A stretch of DNA of 64,000 nucleotides from Paenibacillus sp. L3-i20 (GTDB taxonomy: Bacteria; Bacillota; Bacilli; Paenibacillales; Paenibacillaceae), in contig NZ_BQME02000002.1 of assembly GCF_022180385.2 (NCBI RefSeq), positions 1,364,001-1,428,000 of the forward strand. The letters are read 5' to 3'. Positions 26,595-34,840 of this stretch are shown in pieces. A program made the position numbers and the translations under genes. The notes below the pieces were generated by a model. It was not told the DNA's origin and did not search any database. It was given only the letters and a program-made list of their open reading frames with translations. Numbering within the stretch: position 1 is the first letter of the stretch; each line of letters begins with the position of its first letter.

Positions 26595-27342
26595 TTCCGT
26601 CGTTCTCCCCTCTCCAATGAATGACGATATCGTCAAAGAGCGAATGTTGAAAACAACGGATATTTTTCATCTTCATCAGCTCCAAAATCGCAAGAAACGT
26701 CACGACGATCTCATGTCTATTCATATTTTCACGAATAAGCTTTGAAAATCGTACCGTTTCATGTTGCCTCAGCACATCTACAATATCTCTAATTCGATCT
26801 TTAACTGATATTTCATCACGTTGAACTGTTGCAATAACATTCCTTCTAGCTGCTCTTCGCAGCGCTTTCTGGAATGCAGCAACAAGATCCGAAATATGTA
26901 AGCCTTCTACTGGATTAACCTTCTCTTCCTTCTGGAATGGAGTCATATCTTCCGGCTCTCTTGAGTAGATTAAACTTTGTTCAAGCTCCTTCTCGCGCAA
27001 CTGATCGGCAATTTGCTTAAACTTCCGATATTCAACGAGCTTTTGGATCAATTCATCACGTGGATCGAGTCCATCATCATGCCATTCTTCATACTCATCC
27101 TCAAAAATCGGAGGCTTAGGCAGGAGTTGCTTACTTTTAATCGCAAGCAACGTCGCCGCCATAACAAGAAACTCACTTGTTACCTCAAGCTCAAGCTCCT
27201 TTAAGGCATCCAAATACTCCATATACTGAACTGTAATTTCGCTGATGGACACTTCATGAATATCAATCTCTGATTTATCGATCAGATGAAGTAACAGATC
27301 CAGTGGACCTTCGAATGCATCAAGCTTGTAAAGCACAGACAC
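26563..27342 (-). CDS. scpA: Segregation and condensation protein ScpA (kleisin)
   Basis: A 259-residue kleisin beginning MSVLYKLDAFEGPLDLLLHLIDK, the classical ScpA start. The N-terminal domain binds the SMC neck and the C-terminal winged helix (from about 190) binds the SMC head; the acidic middle (DEYEEWHDDG) is the linker that binds ScpB. It is the first gene of the scpAB pair, 34 bases after ribH. Confidence 0.95.
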   Translation of the reverse strand: MSVLYKLDAFEGPLDLLLHLIDKSEIDIHEVSISEITVQYMEYLDALKELELEVTSEFLVMAATLLAIKSKQLLPKPPIFEDEYEEWHDDGLDPRDELIQKLVEYRKFKQIADQLREKELEQSLIYSREPEDMTPFQKEEKVNPVEGLHISDLVAAFQKALRRAARRNVIATVQRDEISVKDRIRDIVDVLRQHETVRFSKLIRENMNRHEIVVTFLAILELMKMKNIRCFQHSLFDDIVIHWRGENDGNGLSEAEVDY

Positions 27343-27376
27343 TAGCGCAACCTCCCGCTTAACGCAGCTGGAGAGA

Positions 27377-27847
27377 TTAACCCTGCAGCTGCTTTGTTAA
27401 ATTAGCCATTTCGATAGCGGTAACTGCCGCTTCATATCCTTTGTTACCTGCTTTTGTACCTGCACGCTCAATTGCTTGTTCAATTGAATCAACGGTGAGA
27501 ACACCAAAGATTGTTGGAACTCCTGTTTTAAGAGCTACAGCTGAAACTCCCTTTGCAGCTTCGTTGCATACGTAGTCAAAATGTGGTGTTGAACCACGAA
27601 TAACAGCACCTAATGTAATTACAGCATCGTACTTTCCGCTTTCTGCCATCTTCTGTGCGATTAGCGGAATTTCAAATGCACCTGGAACCCAAGCAACTTC
27701 CACGTCCGTTTCTTCAGCACCATGACGTTTGAATGCATCAAGAGCACCACCGAGCAGCTTTCCGGATATAAATTCGTTAAATCTACCTACAACTACACCA
27801 TATTTTAAACCTTTTGATACTAAATGTCCCTCATAATATTTCGTCAT
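27377..27847 (-). CDS. ribH: 6,7-dimethyl-8-ribityllumazine synthase
   Basis: A 156-residue lumazine synthase that condenses 5-amino-6-ribitylamino-uracil with 3,4-dihydroxy-2-butanone 4-phosphate. Motifs [18 protein letters not shown] and the catalytic-histidine region [16 protein letters not shown] are present. It is the last gene of the rib operon, as in B. subtilis, and members form 60-subunit capsids around riboflavin synthase. Confidence 0.97.
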   Translation of the reverse strand: MTKYYEGHLVSKGLKYGVVVGRFNEFISGKLLGGALDAFKRHGAEETDVEVAWVPGAFEIPLIAQKMAESGKYDAVITLGAVIRGSTPHFDYVCNEAAKGVSAVALKTGVPTIFGVLTVDSIEQAIERAGTKAGNKGYEAAVTAIEMANLTKQLQG

Positions 27848-27900
27848 GCTAATAACTTCCTCTCAGTTTTATAATTTTTGATAAAAATGAATGCATATTA

Positions 27901-29136
27901 TTACACTTCAGAGCCTTCAAATCGAAGCATATGTCCTAACTTAGCCTTTTTTGTTCGCAAATAATGTTGATTGCTTTCATTAGCTTCCATCTGGATAGGC
28001 ACACGCTCTACAACTTCAAGACCATAACCTTCAAGCCCTTTTATTTTGCGTGGATTATTTGTCAGCAATTTGATTTTCCTTACGCCAAGATCTTTCAATA
28101 TTTGAGCACCGATCCCATATTCCCGTAAATCTGGAGCAAAGCCCAACTTGATATTTGCTTCGACCGTGTCAAAGCCCTGCTCTTGCAATTCATAAGCTTT
28201 TAACTTGTTAATTAAACCTATACCCCGTCCCTCTTGACGCATATATAGCAATATGCCGCTGCCTGCAGCATCAATTTGACGAAGTGCAGCATCTAACTGA
28301 GGACCGCAATCGCAGCGATGTGAATGGAATACGTCGCCTGTAAGGCATTCTGAATGAACTCTTATTAGTACAGGTTCATCGGAGTTAATCTCCCCCTTAA
28401 CTAGGGCTACATGCTCCTTTTGATCAACCTGGTTCGTATAAGCTATCGCTCTAAACTGACCAAAGTCAGTTGGCATCTTCACATCAACAGCTCGTTCAAC
28501 CAGCTTTTCCTTCTCATTGCGATATCGAATAAGCTCTTTAATTGTAATAAGTTTTAATCCGTGTTTTCCTTTAAATTCAATAAGGTCAGGAAGTCTCGCC
28601 ATCGTGCCGTCTTCTTTAATAATTTCACAGATGACAGCAGCAGGAGCAGAACCACTTAGTTTCGCTAAATCAATTGCCGCTTCTGTATGACCTGCACGAC
28701 GGAGGACGCCTCCTTCTTTTGCAATTAGTGGGAAAATATGACCTGGTCTACGGAAATCAGCAGCTCTTGCTTGAGGATCAATTAATGCCTTTACTGTTAA
28801 TGAACGTTCATATGCAGATATGCCCGTTGTCGTGGATGTATGATCAATCGACACAGTAAAAGCAGTTCCATGATAATCCGTATTTTGCGATACCATAGGT
28901 GGTAAATCAAGATCATTAGCGCGTTCTTGTGTTATAGGAACACAGACAAGACCACGAGCTTCAGATATCATGAAGTTTATTACTTCAGGTGTCGTTTTGT
29001 CTGCCAGAGCGATTAAATCGCCTTCATTCTCACGATCTTCATCATCAACTACGATAATCGGTCTGCCGCTTTTTAAATCTTCAACAGCATCTTCTATTCG
29101 GTCGAAATAGTCTTGCTCAGTATTATTCGCATCCAT
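27901..29136 (-). CDS. ribBA: Bifunctional 3,4-dihydroxy-2-butanone-4-phosphate synthase / GTP cyclohydrolase II
   Basis: A 411-residue fusion. The N-terminal RibB domain (about 1-205) has the acidic [11 protein letters not shown] and HTEAAIDLA motifs; the C-terminal RibA domain (about 210-400) has the zinc site [17 protein letters not shown] and the GTP-binding RQEGRGIGL. Together they supply both precursors of riboflavin. The fusion is usual in Bacillales; all catalytic residues visible are intact. Confidence 0.97.
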   Translation of the reverse strand: MDANNTEQDYFDRIEDAVEDLKSGRPIIVVDDEDRENEGDLIALADKTTPEVINFMISEARGLVCVPITQERANDLDLPPMVSQNTDYHGTAFTVSIDHTSTTTGISAYERSLTVKALIDPQARAADFRRPGHIFPLIAKEGGVLRRAGHTEAAIDLAKLSGSAPAAVICEIIKEDGTMARLPDLIEFKGKHGLKLITIKELIRYRNEKEKLVERAVDVKMPTDFGQFRAIAYTNQVDQKEHVALVKGEINSDEPVLIRVHSECLTGDVFHSHRCDCGPQLDAALRQIDAAGSGILLYMRQEGRGIGLINKLKAYELQEQGFDTVEANIKLGFAPDLREYGIGAQILKDLGVRKIKLLTNNPRKIKGLEGYGLEVVERVPIQMEANESNQHYLRTKKAKLGHMLRFEGSEV

Positions 29137-29208
29137 CCCGATTCCCTCCTCTATATGCAGCTCATTCTCTTTTAGAGACTTGAGCCTGCTCGTGCCGTTA
29201 GTAACAAA

Positions 29209-29874
29209 TTACATGAAACCATGTTCCACTAAATAGGCTGTAGATAACTTTGAAGTCTCGCCGCGCTTATTCTTTTCTGGTTCCTTGTAATGAAGCAGAT
29301 GATCCACATATTTGCCGATAATATCGCTTTCTATGTTTACGGTATGTCCAGAATATCTATTTTGCAGTGCGGTTTGGGCTAATGTATGAGGAATGATAGA
29401 TACTGTAAATCCGTCTTCCGTCGTATCGACGACTGTTAGGCTTACTCCATCGATTGTGACTGAGCCCTTCGGAATAATATATCGAAGATTATTTGGATCA
29501 GTTAAACGAACGGTAAAGACTACAGCGTTAGCATCCACCTTACGAGATACCACATGCCCTGTACCGTCAACATGCCCTTGTACGATGTGCCCACCGAATC
29601 GTGCTCCTGCTTGCATTGCTCTCTCCAAATTAACAGGTTCACCGGTCTTTAGTTCATGCAAACTTGATTTGCGATACGTCTCCGGCATCACATCAACTGT
29701 GAAACTAGATCGGTCAAAAGAAGTAACCGTAAGACAAACGCCATTAACAGATATGCTGTCTCCGAGCTTTACATCCTTTGTTACAATAGCTCCGCTAATC
29801 GTTATAACCATTGCTTCGCCTTGCCTCGATACACTCTTTAATTTGCCTACTTCTTCAACTAATCCAGTAAACAA
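29209..29874 (-). CDS. ribE: Riboflavin synthase, alpha subunit
   Basis: A 221-residue enzyme with two lumazine-binding repeats: MFTGLVEEVGKL (1-96) and the second from about residue 98 (FGGHIVQGHVDGTGHV). It dismutates two lumazine molecules into riboflavin. Both repeats keep the SVNGVCLTV / TIDGVSLTV signature. Second gene of the operon, 22 bases after ribD. Confidence 0.96.
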   Translation of the reverse strand: MFTGLVEEVGKLKSVSRQGEAMVITISGAIVTKDVKLGDSISVNGVCLTVTSFDRSSFTVDVMPETYRKSSLHELKTGEPVNLERAMQAGARFGGHIVQGHVDGTGHVVSRKVDANAVVFTVRLTDPNNLRYIIPKGSVTIDGVSLTVVDTTEDGFTVSIIPHTLAQTALQNRYSGHTVNIESDIIGKYVDHLLHYKEPEKNKRGETSKLSTAYLVEHGFM

Positions 29875-29896
29875 TTAATCACTCCTTCCTGTCAGA

Positions 29897-31006
29897 CTAA
29901 CTGCTTGTATAAATAGGATATCCAGTAACGCAAATATCGTCGCCTGCCATTTCCACCTTTATCCCTTTTAACTGAATTGCGTGATCCATTAATGTACGCC
30001 CCTTAAATGCAAAGTTTTGCGGTGCGAGGTCTCCACCAATAATTTTTGGGGCGAAAAATAATATCACTTTATCAATAAGTCCCGCTTCTAACATTGCACC
30101 GTTAAGTTTGCCTCCACCTTCGAGTAAAATGGAACCAATTTCTTGTTTGCCGAGTTCACTCATAGCGTAAAGCAAATCAACTTCCTCTCCATCTCCGCAT
30201 GAAATAATTTCAATTCCCGCTTCAATAAGTTGATTTCGTTTAGTTTGATCGGCTCTGCTAGTAGTTAAAACAATAGTTCGAGCCGAATGATCAGTTACAA
30301 CTCGTGCCGTTAAAGGCAATCTTAGCTTAGAATCAACGATAACTCGTGCTGGATTAATTGCTGGTACTACAGCTCTTGTCGTTAATTGGGGGTCGTCTGC
30401 TATCACTGTGCCAATACCGACCATAATACCGCCATGCTGATGTCGAAGCATATGTGTTTGTTCTCTCGCTACAGCTCCTGTAACCCATTTGCTATGACCA
30501 GTTTCAGTCGCAATTTTCCCATCCAATGTGCTTGCTGTTTTTAGAGTTACGAATGGAAATGATGACGTAATAAATTTGTTGAATTTCTCATTCATTTGGA
30601 ACGACTCAGCTTTAAGCAACCCAACTTCAACGTCTATTCCATGCTCCAGAAGTCGCTTAACTCCTCTTCCAGCAACGACTGGATTAGGATCAGTTGTTGC
30701 TACGACAACTCTTGATGCTTTAGAATCAATAATTCTGTCACAGCAAGGCGGTGTCTTACCATGATGACTACATGGCTCAAGCGTTACATAAACAGTCGCA
30801 CCTTCAGCAGCATCACCTGCCATGTTTAACGCATGAACTTCGGCATGACCTTCGCCACGTTTCAAATGTGCACCAATACCAACTATTCTTCCATCCTTCA
30901 CAACGACACATCCCACAACTGGGTTTATGTCCGTTTGGCCTGAAGCTTTAGCCGCCATATCAAGCGCAAGACGCATGTAATACTCATCATTTAATACATC
31001 TAGCAA
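29897..31006 (-). CDS. ribD: Bifunctional riboflavin biosynthesis deaminase/reductase RibD, TTG start
   Basis: A 369-residue fusion: zinc deaminase domain (1-145) with HAEVHAL and PCSHHGKTPPC, and a reductase domain (150-365) with TLDGKIAT and LLEGGGKLNGAM. It carries out the second and third steps of riboflavin synthesis. The TTG at 31006 lies ten bases after GAGGGG, and that site is inside the 3' arm of the riboswitch terminator. No ATG nearby has a ribosome-binding site, although ATG 30976 cannot be excluded. Confidence 0.95.
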   Translation of the reverse strand: MLDVLNDEYYMRLALDMAAKASGQTDINPVVGCVVVKDGRIVGIGAHLKRGEGHAEVHALNMAGDAAEGATVYVTLEPCSHHGKTPPCCDRIIDSKASRVVVATTDPNPVVAGRGVKRLLEHGIDVEVGLLKAESFQMNEKFNKFITSSFPFVTLKTASTLDGKIATETGHSKWVTGAVAREQTHMLRHQHGGIMVGIGTVIADDPQLTTRAVVPAINPARVIVDSKLRLPLTARVVTDHSARTIVLTTSRADQTKRNQLIEAGIEIISCGDGEEVDLLYAMSELGKQEIGSILLEGGGKLNGAMLEAGLIDKVILFFAPKIIGGDLAPQNFAFKGRTLMDHAIQLKGIKVEMAGDDICVTGYPIYTSS

Positions 31007-31050
31007 AACAGAAAAACCCCCTCACCGGCTTGCTTGCCGACAGGGGGGTT
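31007..31050 (-). terminator. Terminator of the FMN riboswitch, containing the ribD ribosome-binding site
   Basis: On the minus strand AACCCC...CGGC and GCCG...GGGGTT form a broken stem followed by TTTTTCTGTTTTG. The GAGGGG of the 3' arm is the only ribosome-binding site for ribD, so the structure can stop transcription and hide the start. Confidence 0.8.
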
Positions 31051-31228
31051 AAGATTGTGAGAACAACGACAGATTGGTTCTAATTTAAGGATCTCAAATG
31101 CGATCACAAAGAGACTGCCTTTATGCAGTCAGAACCAGCACTTCCACATTGTCAAAAAAACCCATCCAACTTGTGAGATAACTCACAAGAGAACAAGCTA
31201 AATAAAACAAACGTAGCCTGCCGAAGCT

Positions 31229-31430
31229 TCTCCTTCTCCCATCCAGACTTTACTGTCGGTCCCGGAATTACACCAGGTCCACCGTTCCAATGAAACAAAG
31301 GAGCACTCTGCTCACTTGTAATCACTAGCCCGGGTCACGGACTGACGGAAGTGCATCACGTACGGTTGTCCGTTCCGCATTGCATTCCGATCACCGCCGG
31401 TTGGGAATTTCACCCTACCCCGAAGGAAAG
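31229..31430 (-). ncRNA. FMN riboswitch (RFN element)
   Basis: The minus strand carries the conserved RFN blocks in order: CTTCGGGGTAGGGTGAAATT, CCCAACCGGCGGTGATCGG, AGTCCGTGACCCGG, GGTGGACCTGGTGTAATTCC and GGGACCGACAGTAAAGTCTG followed by GATGGGAGAAG. It binds flavin mononucleotide and switches off the rib operon. The paired ends (CCTTCG and the AGAAGG of the 3' end) form P1. About 180 bases separate the aptamer from the terminator, and this stretch has two further hairpins (CTTGTGAG/CTCACAAG at about 31172-31192 and GACTGC/GCAGTC near 31110-31130). Confidence 0.97.
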
Positions 31431-31561
31431 CTAATTAATTTATTTGTGTTTAATAATGTTTAGATCGTGTCATATGGTGATTAGAAACCCTTATTCTTAG
31501 GGGTTTTTGGTCTTTTTTTAAGATATCGTATCCCATCATGTCAAAGCATGATAAGTGATTG

Positions 31562-31626
31562 CCTGCCAATATCCTACCAAGCTCCACTTTAAACCCTACC
31601 AAGGTTCCTACCAGAAAACCTATCAC
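31562..31626. repeat. Array of CCTACCAA-type direct repeats (left end of element)
   Basis: CCTGCCAA 31562, CCTACCAA 31573, CCTACCAA 31595, CCTACCAG 31607 and CCTATCAC 31619: near-helical spacing of 11, 22, 12 and 12 bases. The same octamer occurs at 37693 beside the integrase. Such phased repeats are typical of integrase arm-type sites. Confidence 0.7.
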
Positions 31627-31694
31627 TGCATGTGGCTATTCAAGCTAAACATTGATGAAATGTTACCACCTAAAAAATAAAAAAGCAAGGATTT

Positions 31695-31895
31695 TCATCC
31701 CTGCTTCTTTTCGCCCTCTAACCATACGAAAAATATTTCTTTAGAAACTTTAATCATTCTGTTCTTCCCAACCCGTCTTGCCGTAAAGGGTGGCTCATTA
31801 AGAAATTCATATGTCGCTCTCCTGCCAATGCCTAAATTTTTTTGAATATGAGGCGGTTCCAGAACTATTGGAAGTTCATCTTTTGATATAAGCAT
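31695..31895 (-). CDS. Excisionase-like helix-turn-helix protein (66 aa)
   Basis: A small protein with a MerR/Xis-type winged-helix: LEPPHIQKNLGIGRRATYEF (helix-turn-helix, about 12-31) followed by a wing FTARRVGKNRMIKVSKEIF. This pattern is typical of Xis or AlpA-like proteins near tyrosine integrases. GGGGAGGAATTGC is an excellent ribosome-binding site. It is the last gene of the minus-strand regulatory operon and lies next to the repeat array. Whether it directs excision or regulates is not shown. Confidence 0.8.
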   Translation of the reverse strand: MLISKDELPIVLEPPHIQKNLGIGRRATYEFLNEPPFTARRVGKNRMIKVSKEIFFVWLEGEKKQG

Positions 31896-31979
31896 TGCAA
31901 TTCCTCCCCTTTGTTACCTCTAGTGATCTGTATGATTTCAACCGCTTATCCTACACCTTCAAAATAAGCTTGTCTGCCA

Positions 31980-32165
31980 TTATGCTGATACTTTTTTATG
32001 AGCACACTGGACCATTACATCAACGCTACCCTTTTGCATGTTTAGCATGTTGGCAATATACTCATGTGGAAAACCCTGACCTTTTGCCAATATCAAGACC
32101 TCCCGCTCTATTGAGCTCAAAATGTCCAACACCTCTTTAAGCTTGTGTTGCTCATCCTCAGTCAA
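31980..32165 (-). CDS. Solo sigma-70 region 4-like protein (61 aa), TTG start
   Basis: The protein reads like an isolated sigma region 4: LSSIEREVLILAKGQGFP (first helix) then EYIANMLNMQKGSVDVMVQC, which resembles the helix-turn-helix of sigma factors, ending AHKKVSA. There is no region 2. The TTG start overlaps the stop of the upstream small membrane ORF (TTGA), so translation is coupled. Phages and integrative elements often encode such small regulators. The fit to sigma region 4 is by eye. Confidence 0.6.
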   Translation of the reverse strand: MTEDEQHKLKEVLDILSSIEREVLILAKGQGFPHEYIANMLNMQKGSVDVMVQCAHKKVSA

Positions 32166-32287
32166 AGTTGATGCGCTACGGCTATTGGTTGGCCTTCAAT
32201 CGCAAAATATACTGTAGCTGAGTAAACAAGTAACACGATCCATGCACCGATAAATCCCCATCTCCATTGCTTAAGCCAACGTCTCAA
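32162..32287 (-). CDS. Single-span membrane mini-protein (41 aa), TTG start
   Basis: Starts TTG 32287, with AAAGGATG about nine bases before it, and reads LRRWLKQWRWGFIGAWIVLL followed by a hydrophobic stretch to FAIEGQPIAVAHQL. The N-terminus is basic and tryptophan-rich, followed by one membrane segment (about residues 11-30). It overlaps the end of the winged-helix gene by 17 bases and the start of the sigma-like gene by 4. Its place in this tightly coupled operon is the main support. The function is unknown. Confidence 0.55.
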   Translation of the reverse strand: MRRWLKQWRWGFIGAWIVLLVYSATVYFAIEGQPIAVAHQL

Positions 32288-32528
32288 TCGAGATGCATCC
32301 TTTCGAACTTGTAATGTTTACTGAGTATTTAATGCCTATAGGATAATAGCGACATTCTCTCTTGCTTCCTGCTTTACAGATAAGCTCCTTGTTGACTAAG
32401 TTAGTCATGATTCCGCTTAAGCTACTTTGACTATTGATGACTAGCTGCAACAATTCTTTCATTGAGATTCCTTCGTTAGCTTCAATTAGTTTTAAAACAC
32501 CCTGTTGTCTTTCTATAACGACGACCAT
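32271..32528 (-). CDS. Small winged-helix regulator (85 aa)
   Basis: MVVVIERQQGVLKLIEANEG leads into a helix-turn-helix of MarR-like character (ISMKELLQLVINSQSSLSGI then NLVNKELICKAGSKRE), followed by a wing and a short tail. AGGAGGGATAA gives a strong start. It is the first gene of the minus-strand operon and is transcribed divergently from the 46-residue gene at 32669. It probably represses the element's divergent promoters, which is inferred from position. Confidence 0.7.
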   Translation of the reverse strand: MVVVIERQQGVLKLIEANEGISMKELLQLVINSQSSLSGIMTNLVNKELICKAGSKRECRYYPIGIKYSVNITSSKGCISIETLA

Positions 32529-32668
32529 TTATCCCTCCTCTCTCAATAAATCGACCATATGTTCTGTTTTTAGGCAGCAGTTATCCATCAGATCAACAAG
32601 AGTGACCTATTTTAATGTTTCTTCATGTAAAGGGCATATTAGACAAGTAAGAAAAGGAGGGACAACCA

Positions 32669-32809
32669 GTGCTAGATGAAAAAAATAAAAAATTAAAGCA
32701 AGAACAAGTTGAAGCAAAGAAAGAAAAGGATGTGCCAGATATAAAACCGGGATTTGATTATATATGGGGTAGCGATCAAGATGACTTAGTTGAGGGCACG
32801 GAGGAGTAA
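32669..32809 (+). CDS. Small charged protein of unknown function (46 aa), GTG start
   Basis: A highly charged protein: MLDEKNKKLKQEQVEAKKEK (basic, helical) followed by an acidic half ending DDLVEGTEE. The ribosome-binding site AAAGGAGGG is very strong and properly placed before GTG 32669. No family is recognised. It is divergent from the winged-helix operon and so may be under its control. Confidence 0.65.
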   Translation: MLDEKNKKLKQEQVEAKKEKDVPDIKPGFDYIWGSDQDDLVEGTEE

Positions 32810-32826
32810 CATCCTCCTAAACTCCT

Positions 32827-32922
32827 TTAAATTAAGACCTGTCTACCTTCCCATTCGAATCGCCCACCTTTATCATGAATAAAACGTTCTCCACTCTCGC
32901 AGTCAATAACAATGAAATGTGT
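32827..32922 (-). pseudogene. Relic 3' end of a protein gene (minus strand)
   Basis: An open minus-strand frame with no start reads HFIVIDCESGERFIHDKGGR then FEWEGRQVLI and a stop. The composition and the paired glycines look like real protein, so this may be the surviving 3' end of a deleted gene. It lies antisense to the start of the next small plus-strand gene. A chance open frame of 32 codons is possible. Confidence 0.3.
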
Positions 32923-33052
32923 CTACTGCGAAAATATCAAACAACTAAAAGGAAAGTCACATATATGCTACATATGCTCAGTAGTACACATTAATCCCTT
33001 AAAATTGGGACAAACTACTCTAGTTGTTAAACCACTATTTGAGGAGAGATAA
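32912..33052 (+). CDS. Possible zinc-ribbon mini-protein (46 aa)
   Basis: Reads MKCVYCENIKQLKGKSHICY followed by ICSVVH, placing cysteines at residues 3, 6, 19 and 22 (CxxC-12-CxxC), which fits a single zinc ribbon. Its stop is two bases before the DUF3231 ATG, and its last codons contain that gene's ribosome-binding site, so the genes would be coupled. There is no good ribosome-binding site of its own, which lowers confidence. Confidence 0.45.
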   Translation: MKCVYCENIKQLKGKSHICYICSVVHINPLKLGQTTLVVKPLFEER

Positions 33053-33053
33053 A

Positions 33054-33566
33054 ATGGGCATTTTGAGCGGTAACCCAAAAGATGAACCTATGCACTATGG
33101 TGAAATCTTTAGTGTCTGGACGGCCTCTACTGTAGCTAAAGGTGCAGTATCATGTTACCAAGCCTACTTAAATCATGCCGGAGACAAAGAGCTAAAAAAA
33201 ATACTGGATGCTCTTATTGATCAAGCTAAGCTAGAGATTAAAGAACTCGATACTCTGCTTACTGACAATGGGATTACTCCTACACCAGCGATGCCTGAGA
33301 GACCCCCAGTTAAACTTGAAGACATTCCAGTCGGCGCAAGATTCTCTGACCCTGAAATTGCCGCTATAATTGCGGCTGACGCATCATTAGGACTGGTAGC
33401 TTGCAGTCAAGCTATGGGTCAGTCAATTAGAGAAGATATTGGAGCATTATTTGCTAAATACCATCTCACGAAATCAGCTTTAGGTTTAAAAATACTCCAG
33501 TTGAGCAAAGAAAAAGGTTGGCTTATCCCTCCACCACTTCAAGTAAAGCGACCTGAACATAATTAG
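33054..33566 (+). CDS. DUF3231 family protein (170 aa)
   Basis: Begins MGILSGNPKDEPMHYGEIF, a hallmark of DUF3231 proteins in spore formers; the family is all-helical and ferritin-like in outline. GGAGAG precedes ATG 33054; an in-frame start at 33024 lacks a site. The middle carries a proline-rich link (TPTPAMPERPPVKLEDIPVG) between two helical pairs. Only one ~170-residue repeat is present, whereas many members have two. The function is unknown; the fold suggests a spore or stress role. Ends in a good terminator. Confidence 0.8.
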   Translation: MGILSGNPKDEPMHYGEIFSVWTASTVAKGAVSCYQAYLNHAGDKELKKILDALIDQAKLEIKELDTLLTDNGITPTPAMPERPPVKLEDIPVGARFSDPEIAAIIAADASLGLVACSQAMGQSIREDIGALFAKYHLTKSALGLKILQLSKEKGWLIPPPLQVKRPEHN

Positions 33567-33573
33567 TATCCGG

Positions 33574-33598
33574 CCTGCCCTTAGTGGCAGGTTTTTTT
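33574..33598 (+). terminator. Terminator of the DUF3231 gene
   Basis: CCTGCC and GGCAGG with a six-base loop, followed by seven T residues. Confidence 0.85.
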
Positions 33599-33633
33599 AA
33601 TTACCTAATGATCCTCAATATTCAGTACAGTGT

Positions 33634-33891
33634 TCATATTGTAATCGGCAATCTTTTCATTGGAATATTCAGATCGTCACTGAAACCAACTTGACTGTGA
33701 AACCATTTGGCTCCAGCATGATTGAAAGCAATTGTGGCCAGATCAATCTCTTCCATATCACAGCATTCAGCTTCTTGAATCTGTTCTTCTGAGAAACCCG
33801 CAGCAATTAATTCACCATGATTATCCTCGGAGTTCTCGGTAAGGACATACTCACATTCCTCGCCTAAGCATGACCAATCAACAATTTTCAT
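33634..33891 (-). CDS. Hypothetical protein (85 aa)
   Basis: A soluble acidic protein starting MKIVDWSCLGEECEYVLTEN and ending MKRLPITI. It contains CLGEEC and ECCDMEE cysteine clusters. The frame stays open 11 codons upstream towards a GGGAGG, but no ATG, GTG or TTG lies at the right place, so the start is uncertain. The family is not recognised. The composition looks coding, and the gene is alone between two plus-strand genes. Confidence 0.5.
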   Translation of the reverse strand: MKIVDWSCLGEECEYVLTENSEDNHGELIAAGFSEEQIQEAECCDMEEIDLATIAFNHAGAKWFHSQVGFSDDLNIPMKRLPITI

Positions 33892-34062
33892 CCTGTTTAA
33901 TACTGCGATTTTTGCTTTACCTATTACCTCCCATGTATTTGATTATTCAAACGCCAATTAAAATACATAGAGCAGGAAACTAAATTATTTGTTATTCGTA
34001 TTATTAATCAGTTAAGGAGAGATAAGATTTCACTAAATATAGTTCATTAATGAGGTGTGGAT

Positions 34063-34428
34063 TTGTCATCATTATTACTAATGGTTTTTTCATTTAATTT
34101 TGCTCTCCTATGTTTGCACGAAATGGATGCAATAAGAGCCAAAGAATGGAAGATGTTTCTTATTCTTAAAGATATGGAAGATAAACGTGCATTCAAAGTA
34201 TTTACAATTCTTCATCTACCACTATATACGATATTAATATTTTCATTTGTAAGCCATCATTTTTTATCTTTCGTAATAATAGATCTGTTCATAATTTTTC
34301 ACGTATTAGTACATTTTTTCTTTGAGAAGCATCCAAATAATAATTTTAAAAATTTTTACTCAAGAATGATTATCTATCCAATGGGCATATTAGGGATCTT
34401 GCATCTTCTTGGATTAATGTATGTATAA
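34063..34428 (+). CDS. DUF6713-like integral membrane protein (121 aa)
   Basis: A small protein with four hydrophobic segments and the motif LLCLHEMDAIRAKEWKMF near residue 15, typical of the DUF6713 family (the family name is recalled). A later HxxxHFFFEKHP segment lies near residue 90. GAGG is seven bases from TTG 34063 but too close to GTG 34057, so the TTG is chosen. The conserved histidines could form a metal or haem site, but no function is known. Confidence 0.7.
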   Translation: MSSLLLMVFSFNFALLCLHEMDAIRAKEWKMFLILKDMEDKRAFKVFTILHLPLYTILIFSFVSHHFLSFVIIDLFIIFHVLVHFFFEKHPNNNFKNFYSRMIIYPMGILGILHLLGLMYV

Positions 34429-34534
34429 ATTCCGTAATCTATTGAACTGACCGTTTATTCGCCAAACGATCTAGCTAACAGAGATAATTGTTTGCATAGA
34501 CGGTAGTTCAATTAACGAGAGACAGTCCAGGCGT

Positions 34535-34840
34535 TTATTTTCTGATGATGACCTCTTGCATGTACTCCTCACACTTGTCATTGAGTTGTGCAAATATATA
34601 CCGTATTTTCATCCTATCGTTCCCAAGCTCCTCAATATTCATGAATCTTCACGGCAAATCGTTGAAATATTTTCTCGAAATCGGCTTTTGGAAAACCATC
34701 TTCATACCTTCAAACGTAAGACGAAAGTATGTTTTCCCTTCCGTCCATCCAGGACTCCTTGTTACCAACCCCTTGTCTAGCAAATCGCTCCAGTTCAGTC
34801 TATTACCAACGCAATAGTAGTAATTTGTGGTTGATTTCTT
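34535..34840 (-). pseudogene. Frameshifted phage-like gene (winged-helix-like)
   Basis: Two adjacent minus-strand frames read as one protein. The first (34840-34649) includes NRLNWSDLLDKGLVTRSPGW and KTYFRLTFEGMKMVFQKPIS, a pattern like small phage winged-helix proteins, and stops at TGA. The second starts at ATG 34642 with MNIEELGNDRMKIRYIFAQL and ends EEYMQEVIIRK. A broken gene is more likely than two separate ones because neither part has a good ribosome-binding site. The plus-strand open frames here are shadows. Confidence 0.45.

Noticed and set aside
34545..34817. Plus-strand frames in the DUF6713-DUF421 gap
   Set aside because: The minus strand gives a far more protein-like reading across the same bases, so these are shadows of decayed genes.
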